Assembly (NCBI GenBank): GCA_021414185.1
Contig: JAIOOZ010000333.1
Location: 1-15,243 of the forward strand
Length of the DNA stretch: 15,243 bases
Direction of reading: 5' to 3'
Source: Betaproteobacteria bacterium
GTDB lineage: Bacteria > Pseudomonadota > Gammaproteobacteria > Burkholderiales > SG8-41
Each line of letters opens with the position of its first letter. Positions within the stretch are counted from its first letter, which is position 1. Shown one piece after another: positions 1 to 6,013 of this stretch. The notes beneath the pieces were generated by a model. The model saw only the letters and a program-made list of their open reading frames with translations. It made no database searches and was not told the DNA's origin. The position numbers and the translations under genes were made by a program.

Positions 1-414
1 GCCACCCCCGCGCTGATCGACATGATAGGCGGCCACATCGACGTCTATTTCGGCGGCATCTCCGGTACTTTGCCGCTGATCGCAAGCAACAAAATCCGCC
101 CGCTGGCGGTGACCAGCACGAAGCGGTCGTCGCAATTGCCGGAAATCCCGACGGTTGCGGAAGCGGCGTTGCCCGGTTACGACATCACTACGTGGTTCGG
201 GCTGCTCGCACCGGCGGGCACGCCGCGTGAGATCGTCAACAAGCTCAACGGCGTGATTATCGGCATCGTCAACGAGAAGGAAATGACGAATTACCTGATC
301 GGGCAGGGCGTCGACCCGGTGACCAACACGCCGGACCAGTTTGCGGCGTACATCAAAAATGAAGTTCCGAAGTTCGCCAAGATCGTGAAGGCCGCCGGCA
401 TTACGCCCGAGTGA
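1..414 (+). CDS. Bug/TctC-family tripartite tricarboxylate transporter substrate receptor, C-terminal part (5' end outside window)
   Basis: The reading frame is open from base 1, so this is the last 137 residues of a protein whose family is normally about 320 residues. What remains matches the C-terminal half of Bug/TctC periplasmic receptors: a GHIDVYFGG segment, the 'IRPLAVTSTKRSSQLPEIPT' stretch with its typical P-x-x-P-T turn, and 'GLLAPAGTPREIVNKLN'. Family members bind carboxylates or other small organic molecules in the periplasm and deliver them to TctAB-type permeases, and they are greatly expanded in Burkholderiales. No TctA or TctB gene is seen here, so it may be an orphan receptor, as many are. 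The ligand cannot be predicted. Its TGA stop lies inside the GTGA overlap with the next gene, suggesting co-transcription with the ABC protein. Confidence 0.88.
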   Translation, partial: ATPALIDMIGGHIDVYFGGISGTLPLIASNKIRPLAVTSTKRSSQLPEIPTVAEAALPGYDITTWFGLLAPAGTPREIVNKLNGVIIGIVNEKEMTNYLIGQGVDPVTNTPDQFAAYIKNEVPKFAKIVKAAGITPE

Positions 415-1943
415 ATCGTTCCCGTCATCGCGCGGTTTGGCAATTCGCAGCCGTGTTGGCTGTGATGGCCGCGTGGGCGTTGTCAGCGTGCGCCACGGAA
501 CTGGCGGTCGGCTCCAAACGCTTTACCGAATCCTATATTCTCGGTGAAATCGTGGCGCGCACTGCGCGCGCGACAGGCGAAGCGCAGGTGACTTTCAAGC
601 CAGGACTAGGCAACACGGCAGTGGTGTATGCCGCGCTGAAAAACGGCGCTATCGATGTTTACGCCGAGTATTCGGGCACTATTGCATTTGAACTGCTCGG
701 CAGGAAATCCGCCGCTACGCTCGACGATATCAACCGCGCGCTGGCAGCAGACGGACTGGTGGCGTCGGTACCGCTGGGATTCAGCAATACCTACGCGCTG
801 GCCATGAGCGAAAGCCTTGCACGGCAACGCGGCATAGCGACTGTTTCCGATCTGGCAAAGCATGCCGACCTCGCCGTTGGCTTGTCGCAGGAATTTCTCA
901 ACCGCAAAGACGGTTGGCCGGCATTGCAAAAGGCCTATGCGTTGCCGTTTGCCGCGCGCGGGCTCGATCACGGGCTCGCCTACGAAGCATTGGCGGCCGG
1001 GCGCATCCAGTTGATGGACGTTTACACGACGGATGCGAAGATCAAGCGCTACGGCTTGCGCGTGCTCGCCGACGACCGCAATTTTTTCCCGCCGTACGCG
1101 GCTGTGCTGCTGCATCGCGCCGATTTGCCGCAGCGCCTGCCCAAAACGTGGGCGGCGCTGGCGGCGCTGGAAGGAAAAATTGCGCCGGCGGACATGATTG
1201 CCATGAATGCGGCAGTCGAGCTCGACGGCAAATCGTTCGCGCAGGTCGCGGAAGCGTTTGTCACGCAGGCGCCGGTCGCGGGCGCCCAGGCGCCACGCGG
1301 GCTGTTGGTGAGGTTTTTTGGCGACGACTTTCTGCGCGTCAGCGGCCAGCATCTGGTGCTGGTATTCGTGTCATTGGCGGCAAGTTGCGCGGTGGGAATT
1401 CCTCTCGGCATATGGGCAGGGCGCTCGACGGCGGCGCATCGCGTTATTTTGCCGGCAGTCGGTGTGCTGCAGACGATACCCTCGCTTGCGCTGCTGGCGT
1501 TCCTGATCGCGCTGCTGGACCGGATAGGCACGCTGCCGGCGCTGGTCGCGTTGTTTCTCTACGGGTTACTCCCGATCGTGCGCAATACGGCTACCGCCAT
1601 GGCGGAAGTGGCGCGGGGACTCAAGCAGGCGGCCGCGGCCCTGGGTTTGCGCCCGCGGGAGACCCTGCGGCTCATCGAACTGCCGGTGGCATCACGCACC
1701 ATTCTGGCCGGGGTGCGGACTTCCGCGGTCATTAATGTGGGGACGGCGACTATAGCCGCGTTCATAGGCGCCGGCGGCTATGGGGAGCGCATCGTGGCCG
1801 GACTCGCCGTGAACGACAACGTGCTGCTCCTTGCCGGCGCCGTGCCGGCAGCGTTGCTCGCTCTGCTGATCGAAGGCGGCTTCAGCCTGGCCGAGCGCTG
1901 GCTGGTGCCGCGCGGCCTGCGGCAGGCTGCGGCTTCCCGTTAA
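411..1943 (+). CDS. Fused ABC transporter: N-terminal osmoprotectant-type substrate-binding domain plus C-terminal permease
   Basis: A 510-residue fusion. Residues 1-29 form a signal sequence with a lipobox-like L-S-A-C at 24-27. Residues 30 to about 290 resemble OpuBC/OsmX/ProX-type binding proteins (GSKRFTESYILGEI near the start, later DVYAEYSGT). Residues about 315-490 form a permease with five likely membrane segments (about 315-337, 345-368, 374-390, 431-455, 471-490). An EAA-type loop at about 398-430 should contact the ATPase. With the binding domain outside, five crossings put that loop in the cytoplasm, so the topology is self-consistent. The family imports glycine betaine, choline or related quaternary amines; the actual ligand is unknown. 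The start is GTG, overlapping the previous stop by 4 bp. No ATPase gene follows within the window; it may lie upstream. Lipid attachment versus ordinary signal cleavage cannot be decided. Confidence 0.85.
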   Translation: MNRSRHRAVWQFAAVLAVMAAWALSACATELAVGSKRFTESYILGEIVARTARATGEAQVTFKPGLGNTAVVYAALKNGAIDVYAEYSGTIAFELLGRKSAATLDDINRALAADGLVASVPLGFSNTYALAMSESLARQRGIATVSDLAKHADLAVGLSQEFLNRKDGWPALQKAYALPFAARGLDHGLAYEALAAGRIQLMDVYTTDAKIKRYGLRVLADDRNFFPPYAAVLLHRADLPQRLPKTWAALAALEGKIAPADMIAMNAAVELDGKSFAQVAEAFVTQAPVAGAQAPRGLLVRFFGDDFLRVSGQHLVLVFVSLAASCAVGIPLGIWAGRSTAAHRVILPAVGVLQTIPSLALLAFLIALLDRIGTLPALVALFLYGLLPIVRNTATAMAEVARGLKQAAAALGLRPRETLRLIELPVASRTILAGVRTSAVINVGTATIAAFIGAGGYGERIVAGLAVNDNVLLLAGAVPAALLALLIEGGFSLAERWLVPRGLRQAAASR

Positions 1944-1945
1944 GA

Positions 1946-1977
1946 GCTGCCGGCGGGCCGGGAATACAGCCTTTTTT
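1946..1977 (+). terminator. Probable Rho-independent terminator after the ABC gene (imperfect stem)
   Basis: GCTG (1946-1949) can pair with CAGC (1967-1970). Inside it CCGGC (1950-1954) can pair with GCCGG (1957-1961), leaving a five-base bulge GAATA on the 3' side. The inner loop is only GG, so the innermost pair probably opens. C plus six T (1971-1977) follow directly. It lies 3 bp past the stop codon and would separate the transporter genes from the rpoE locus. The bulge lowers confidence. Confidence 0.5.
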
Positions 1978-1997
1978 GAATAACCCTGTTCGCCGGT

Positions 1998-2025
1998 GAA
2001 CTAATTCGCAATTTTGCTTGTCTCT
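1998..2025 (+). promoter_or_regulatory. Possible sigma-E-type (autoregulatory) promoter of rpoE
   Basis: GAACTA (1998-2003) resembles the GAACTT -35 element of RpoE/AlgU promoters. Seventeen bases downstream, TCTCT (2021-2025) partly matches the TCTGA/TCAAA-type -10. rpoE genes commonly drive their own transcription, so the position, about 110 bp before the start codon, is sensible. The -10 match is poor, so this is only a candidate. A separate TATACT at 2070-2075 looks like a sigma-70 -10, but I see no acceptable -35 at 16-18 bp. Confidence 0.3.
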
Positions 2026-2135
2026 CGCATAACGGTTCAGCTTCACCCTCTTTGAGACGCGGGCTGGGGTATACTTAGCGCTTTGTTTTCGCGGGCTTAG
2101 CGCCGGCAAAGCATAAGAACTCAGGGACCGGTTTC

Positions 2136-2735
2136 ATGGGCGAACGTGAAGTCGACCAGCAACTGGTTGAGCGGGCGCAGCGCGGCGACAAGAAGGCGTT
2201 CGAGCTGCTGGTAGTGAAGTACCAGCGCAAGCTTGCACGTCTGTTGTCGCGTTTTATTCGCGATGCCAGCGAGGTCGAAGATGTAACGCAGGAGGCCTTT
2301 ATCAAGGCCTACCGCGCATTGCCGTCGTTTCGCGGCGACAGCGCGTTTTATACGTGGTTGTACCGGATAGGCATCAATACGGCGAAGAACTATCTCGTTG
2401 CGCTGGGACGGCGCGCGCCGACTGTAACCGAGGTCGACAACGAGGAAGCGGAAGATATCGAGGTTGGCGAGCAATTAAAGGACATGAATACGCCAGAACA
2501 GCAGATGATGACGCGGCAGATCGCCGAAACGGTGAACTCCACGCTGCTGAAGTTGCCTGAAGAGTTAAGGACCGCGATCACATTGCGTGAAATCGACGGC
2601 CTGAGTTACGAGGAAATTGCGCAGATCATGAATTGTCCGATAGGCACCGTGCGTTCGAGGATATTCCGCGCGCGCGAGGCGATCGCCGAGCAGTTGCGGC
2701 CGCAGCTCGACACCCCGAAAGACAGGAGATGGTAA
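2136..2735 (+). CDS. rpoE: RNA polymerase sigma-E factor (RpoE/AlgU)
   Basis: A 199-residue group-4 (ECF) sigma factor, the usual length for RpoE/AlgU. Sigma region 2 spans about residues 22-95, with the hallmark DVTQEAFIKAYRALPSFRG and the -10-recognition segment FYTWLYRIGINTAKN. Region 4 spans about 130-187, with the helix-turn-helix LSYEEIAQIMNCPIGTVRSR. It directs RNA polymerase to envelope-stress promoters (GAACTT-type -35). AGGGA at 2123-2127 sits 8 bp before the ATG and supports this start. It overlaps rseA by 1 base (TAATG), so sigma factor and anti-sigma factor are probably translationally coupled. In the cell it should be held inactive by RseA until proteolysis releases it. The following rseA-rseB-mucD order matches the proteobacterial sigma-E locus, which makes the identification firm. 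Confidence 0.97.
   Translation: MGEREVDQQLVERAQRGDKKAFELLVVKYQRKLARLLSRFIRDASEVEDVTQEAFIKAYRALPSFRGDSAFYTWLYRIGINTAKNYLVALGRRAPTVTEVDNEEAEDIEVGEQLKDMNTPEQQMMTRQIAETVNSTLLKLPEELRTAITLREIDGLSYEEIAQIMNCPIGTVRSRIFRAREAIAEQLRPQLDTPKDRRW
2724..2728 (+). promoter_or_regulatory. Ribosome binding site deciding the rseA start
   Basis: AGGAG sits 6 bp before the ATG at 2735 and inside the last codons of rpoE. It favours 2735 over the in-frame ATG at 2729, which lies immediately against the AGGAG, and over the ATG at 2633, which would add 34 residues unlike the family. Confidence 0.7.
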
Positions 2736-3262
2736 TGGATCGAATTTCAGCGTTCATGGACGGTGAATCGGGGCAGGCGGAAACGCGGCAGACCGTGCAG
2801 AACCTCAAGCAAAACGACGAATGTTGCGAAACCTGGGCGACTTTTCACCTGATCGGCGACATGATGCGCGGGGATCCGATGCTGCGCGACGACTTCATGA
2901 CGCGCTTTCAGGCGCAGATGAAGAACGAACCCACCCAGCTTGCGCCGCGCCTTACGCTGCGAAAATCCGCCAACCTTGCGCTTTCCATGGCCGCCTCCGT
3001 GTGCGCGATCGCGGTGGTTTTGCTGCTGGTATTCACCGACAATCCTTTGAGCCCCCAAGGGCAGATCGCCACCGCGCCCAAAATCGACGAAGCCGCCGTT
3101 GCGCGCATCGACCCGCCTACGCCGCTGGTGGTCGCCGTCAAGGAGGGCAAGGTCAATGAATACCTGATGGCGCATCAGGAATTCTCGCCGAGCACCGCAT
3201 TCCAGGGCGTGGCGCCGTACGTGAGAACCGTGTCGGAACCGCGCGATGGCGATGGCCGCTAG
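2735..3262 (+). CDS. rseA: Sigma-E anti-sigma factor RseA/MucA
   Basis: A 175-residue single-pass inner-membrane protein. The cytoplasmic N-terminal domain opens with MDRISAFMDGE, the signature start of RseA/MucA anti-sigma domains, and contains the conserved 'WATFHLIGDMMRG' segment (residues about 32-44) that contacts the sigma factor. One membrane segment lies at about 81-101 (LALSMAASVCAIAVVLLLVF). The periplasmic tail ends with NEYLMAHQEFSPSTAFQG, typical of betaproteobacterial members and the likely RseB-binding portion. The family holds RpoE at the membrane and is cut in sequence by site-1 and site-2 proteases during envelope stress; no DegS/AlgW or RseP gene is in this window. It overlaps rpoE by 1 base and rseB by 17 bases. 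Confidence 0.93.
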   Translation: MDRISAFMDGESGQAETRQTVQNLKQNDECCETWATFHLIGDMMRGDPMLRDDFMTRFQAQMKNEPTQLAPRLTLRKSANLALSMAASVCAIAVVLLLVFTDNPLSPQGQIATAPKIDEAAVARIDPPTPLVVAVKEGKVNEYLMAHQEFSPSTAFQGVAPYVRTVSEPRDGDGR

Positions 3263-4253
3263 GCCGCGCGCGCTGCGGCCCGCCGTTCCCGCGGTGCTGG
3301 CGCTGTTGGGCGCCTTCGGCTGCGCAGGCAGTTCCGCCGCCGAAAACGGCGCCGACGCGATGAGCTGGCTGAAGAAAATCGCCGCCGCATCACGCCAACT
3401 CAATTACGCAGGGACTTTTGTCTATCATCACGGCCGCCAGATGGAGACTTCGCGCATCGCCCACCTGGCTGACGCGAGCGGCGAGCGCGAAAAGCTTGAA
3501 ACGCTGGACGGTCCGCCGCGGGAAATCATACGCAACAACGAGAATGTCACCTGCTATCTGCCCGACAGCAAGACGGTGATCATCGAAAAACGCAGTTCGC
3601 GCCAGTTTCCGGCGCTGTTGCCCGAGCAGTTGACGGGCATCACCGACAATTACGTGGTGAGCAAAGGCGGGCAGGACCGCGTCGCCGGCTACGACTGCCA
3701 GGTCATCGCGCTCGACCCCAAGGACAACCTGCGCTTCGGCCACAAGTATTGCGCCGAACTCGTGACCGGCCTGGCATTGCGCGCCCGCACTTACAGCGAA
3801 AAAGGCGAGCAAGTTGATTTGTTCGTGTTCACCCAGTTGACAATAGGCAACGTCGTCAACAAAAAAATGATCGAATCCCGCTTCGCCAGCCAGAGCCAGT
3901 CGTGGCACGTCGATCGCACGGCGCTGGAGCGCAACGAAACCCCCGCGGACAGCGGTTGGGCGCTCAAGAACCAGCTCGCCGGATTCAGGAAGCTGACCGA
4001 AATGCGGCGTTCGATCGCCGGCCGCGCCACGCCGGTTTCGCATATCGTCTACTCCGATGGCCTCGCCGCGGTGTCGGTATTTCTCGAGCCTATGCCAAAA
4101 TCCCCGCCAGCCCCGGGAGCGACTTACCAGGGGGCGGTCAACATGTACGTGAAATCGACATCCGACCAGATGGTGACCGTGGTCGGTGAAGCGCCGGCGC
4201 GTACGGTTAAACAAATCGCCGAATCGTTTGCATTGAAGACTGCCGATCGCTGA
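3246..4253 (+). CDS. rseB: Periplasmic sigma-E regulator RseB/MucB
   Basis: A 335-residue secreted protein of usual family length. The N-terminus (RPRALRP, then a hydrophobic stretch at about 13-28) is a signal peptide with likely cleavage near residue 31. The RseB N-terminal domain follows, with 'MSWLKKIAAASRQLNYAGTF' and VYHHGRQMETSRI. It is a lipoprotein-carrier-like fold that in relatives senses mislocalised lipoproteins and LPS. The C-terminal domain covers about residues 215-330 and includes HIVYSDGLAAVSVFLEP, which binds the periplasmic tail of RseA and shields it from cleavage. GGAA at 3235-3238 is 7 bp before the chosen ATG; a second ATG at 3252 is possible. The 17-base overlap with rseA suggests coupled translation. 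No rseC follows; the next gene is mucD. Confidence 0.95.
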   Translation: MAMAARPRALRPAVPAVLALLGAFGCAGSSAAENGADAMSWLKKIAAASRQLNYAGTFVYHHGRQMETSRIAHLADASGEREKLETLDGPPREIIRNNENVTCYLPDSKTVIIEKRSSRQFPALLPEQLTGITDNYVVSKGGQDRVAGYDCQVIALDPKDNLRFGHKYCAELVTGLALRARTYSEKGEQVDLFVFTQLTIGNVVNKKMIESRFASQSQSWHVDRTALERNETPADSGWALKNQLAGFRKLTEMRRSIAGRATPVSHIVYSDGLAAVSVFLEPMPKSPPAPGATYQGAVNMYVKSTSDQMVTVVGEAPARTVKQIAESFALKTADR

Positions 4254-4260
4254 TCGCGGC

Positions 4261-4280
4261 AGGGCAGGGCAGTGCAGTGC
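4261..4280 (+). repeat. Short tandem repeat, four units of AG(G/T)GC
   Basis: Between rseB and mucD the sequence reads AGGGC, AGGGC, AGTGC, AGTGC. It is non-coding and lies 7 bp past the rseB stop. Such a tract could vary by slippage, but four units is short and no function is evident. Confidence 0.6.
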
Positions 4281-4326
4281 AGGACTGAAGTGCATTTAAA
4301 AAAACAGCCGTAAAAAGGGATGTCAG

Positions 4327-5715
4327 ATGTTCAGAAAATTTGTTTTGTTCGCGTTCCTGTTGCTGCCGTTGACAGCGTTCGCGCAACTGCCGGACTTCAC
4401 CGATCTCGTCGAAAAGCAGGGCCCCACGGTGGTCAATATCAGCACTACGCAGACGGTACGCAGTCCGCTCGGCACGCCGCAGGTGCCGCAACTGCAGGAA
4501 GATGATCCGTTCTACGAGTTTTTCCGGCGCTTCGTGCCGAATCCCGGTCCGCGTGAATTCCAGAACAATTCACTGGGCTCCGGTTTCATAATCAGCACCG
4601 ACGGCTACATCCTGACCAATGCGCACGTGGTCGAGGCCGCCGACGAAATCAACGTCAAGCTCACCGACAAGCGCGAATTCAAGGCAAAAGTCATCGGCAG
4701 CGACAAGCGCACCGATATTGCCCTGATCAAGATCGAAGCCACGGGCCTGCCGGCCGTCAAGTTCGGCGACCCCAACAAACTGAAGGTCGGCGAGTGGGTG
4801 ATTGCGATCGGCTCGCCGTTCGGTTTCGAAAATTCGGTGACCGCGGGCATCGTCAGCGCGAAGGGCCGCTCGCTGCCGCAGGAAAACTTCGTGCCTTTCA
4901 TCCAGACCGATGCCGCGGTCAACCCCGGCAACTCGGGCGGACCGCTCTTCAACATGCGCGGCGAGGTGATCGGCATCAATTCGCAGATTTACAGCCGCAC
5001 CGGCGGCTTCATGGGCCTGTCGTTTTCGATTCCGATCGACGTGGCCAACGACATCGCGACCCAGCTGAAGACCGGCGGCAAGGTCACGCGCGGCCGCATC
5101 GGCGTCGTCATACAGCCCGTCACGCGCGAACTCGCCGAATCGTTCGGCCTGCAGAAGCCCACTGGCGCGCTCGTCGCCTCGGTGGAAAAAGGCAGTCCCG
5201 CGGAAAAAGCCGGCGTCGAAGCGGGTGACGTCATACTCAAATTCGGTGGCCGGGACGTCGTTTCCTCGGAGGATTTGCCGCGGCTCGTCGGCAGCACCAA
5301 GCCGGGCGTGAAATCGGTCATGCAGTTGATGCGCAACAAAGCGACGCGCGAGGTCACCGTCGTTGTCGGCGAAATGCCTGAAGAAGCGCGCGCCGCGCAG
5401 CGCGCGCCGCGCCGTCCGGGCGCCAAGCCGCCGGCCGAATCGGTGAGCAAGCTGGGCATGACATTGTCGGAGCCGACCGCCGAACAGCGCAAGGAACTGA
5501 AAATCACCGGCGGTATCCTGGTCGAGGAAGCGCAGGGGGCGGCCGCGAAAGCCGGCATCCGCCGCGGCGATATCATTCTCGCTGTCAACAACCAGGACGT
5601 AAAATCGCTTGAGCAGTTCAGCCAGCTGATGGGCCAGTTCGAAAAAGGCAAGATCGTGGCGATGCTGGTGCGGCGCGGCGGCAACGCGCTCTATATCCCG
5701 TTCCGCATCGAGTAA
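4327..5715 (+). CDS. mucD: Periplasmic Do-type serine endoprotease (DegP/MucD)
   Basis: A 462-residue secreted trypsin-like protease with two PDZ domains. The signal peptide is residues 1-19 (cut after AFA). The catalytic triad is visible: His100 in TNAHVV, Asp130 in RTDIAL and Ser203 in GNSGGPL. PDZ1 spans about 257-350 (GRIGVVIQPV through VTVVVGEMP) and PDZ2 about 375-462, ending at the very C-terminus. A basic, proline-rich linker (RAPRRPGAKPP) lies between them. The family degrades or refolds damaged periplasmic proteins and is a classic sigma-E target; in Pseudomonas the mucD gene sits at the same place and dampens the response. AGGGA at 4316-4320 is 6 bp before this ATG and supports the start. 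The 73 bp gap from rseB contains a short tandem repeat but no clear separate promoter. Confidence 0.96.
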   Translation: MFRKFVLFAFLLLPLTAFAQLPDFTDLVEKQGPTVVNISTTQTVRSPLGTPQVPQLQEDDPFYEFFRRFVPNPGPREFQNNSLGSGFIISTDGYILTNAHVVEAADEINVKLTDKREFKAKVIGSDKRTDIALIKIEATGLPAVKFGDPNKLKVGEWVIAIGSPFGFENSVTAGIVSAKGRSLPQENFVPFIQTDAAVNPGNSGGPLFNMRGEVIGINSQIYSRTGGFMGLSFSIPIDVANDIATQLKTGGKVTRGRIGVVIQPVTRELAESFGLQKPTGALVASVEKGSPAEKAGVEAGDVILKFGGRDVVSSEDLPRLVGSTKPGVKSVMQLMRNKATREVTVVVGEMPEEARAAQRAPRRPGAKPPAESVSKLGMTLSEPTAEQRKELKITGGILVEEAQGAAAKAGIRRGDIILAVNNQDVKSLEQFSQLMGQFEKGKIVAMLVRRGGNALYIPFRIE

Positions 5716-5722
5716 ACACACT

Positions 5723-5962
5723 ATCAAGCTCACCGTTTACGGGCGCACGTACTGTCATCTTTGCGACGACATGATCGCGGGCTTGCGCACGCTGCAGGCT
5801 GGCGATCGTTTTGAGCTGGAAGTCATCGATGTCGACAGCGATCCGCTGCTCGAAGCGCAGTATGGCGAACTGGTGCCGGTGCTGATGGGCGCTGATGGCG
5901 AGCTCTGTCATTACCACCTGGACGCCGCCAAAGTTAATGAATACCTGAACAAAATCGGCTAA
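5723..5962 (+). CDS. Small glutaredoxin-like protein (DUF836 type) lacking a canonical start codon
   Basis: The frame encodes KLTVYGRTYCHLCDDM with a CxxC redox pair, then a beta-alpha-beta thioredoxin-like core containing the cis-proline region 'GELVPVLM'. It ends at NEYLNKIG, giving about 79 residues, which is normal for DUF836/glutaredoxin-2-like proteins. Homologues often sit just before lepA in betaproteobacteria, as here. The frame is open only from 5630. Before the ATG at 5771 it contains no ATG, GTG or TTG. Starting at 5771 would delete the first strand and both cysteines. The codon at 5723 is ATC, exactly where relatives have the ATG of MKLTVYG, and it lies 7 bases past the mucD stop. 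Options are a non-standard ATC start coupled to mucD, an ATG-to-ATC mutation that silences the gene, or a sequencing error. Function is inferred as thiol-disulfide exchange. Confidence 0.7.
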   Translation: MKLTVYGRTYCHLCDDMIAGLRTLQAGDRFELEVIDVDSDPLLEAQYGELVPVLMGADGELCHYHLDAAKVNEYLNKIG

Positions 5963-5980
5963 AATCACGTTTTATTTCAG

Positions 5981-6008
5981 AAAAGGGCACGTTACGCGTG
6001 CCCTTTTT
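5981..6008 (+). terminator. Strong Rho-independent terminator-like hairpin immediately before lepA
   Basis: GGGCACG (5985-5991) pairs perfectly with CGTGCCC (5997-6003) around the loop TTACG. The four A before it (5981-5984) can pair with T 6004-6007, and a T5 run closes it. The run ends 5 bases before the lepA ATG at 6014. The structure is strong enough to end transcription of the rpoE locus, yet it leaves no room for a lepA promoter or Shine-Dalgarno. It may therefore act as a partial terminator or a 5'-leader regulatory hairpin. Confidence 0.8.
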
Positions 6009-6013
6009 CTTAC

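Noticed and set aside
914..1735. 273-codon + frame inside the ABC fusion gene
   Set aside because: It is an out-of-frame reading of the binding/permease domains; the composition (Arg, Gly, Ala rich) is typical of a frame shadow.
3390..4295. 301-codon minus-strand frame opposite rseB, and similar frames opposite lepA, lepB, rnc and nagZ
   Set aside because: These are shadows of real + strand genes; they show no domain motifs or ribosome binding sites.
4570..5733. 387-codon open frame on the minus strand opposite mucD
   Set aside because: It lies in a register antiparallel to a well-supported protease gene in GC-rich DNA, where long antisense frames arise by codon bias. Its translation is low-complexity in appearance (rich in Arg, Asp, His, Ala) and shows no recognisable motif.
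5930..5970. Possible lepA promoter around TAAAAT at 5960-5965
   Set aside because: No acceptable -35 at 16-18 bp, and any transcript starting there would meet the strong hairpin at 5981-6008 before lepA.
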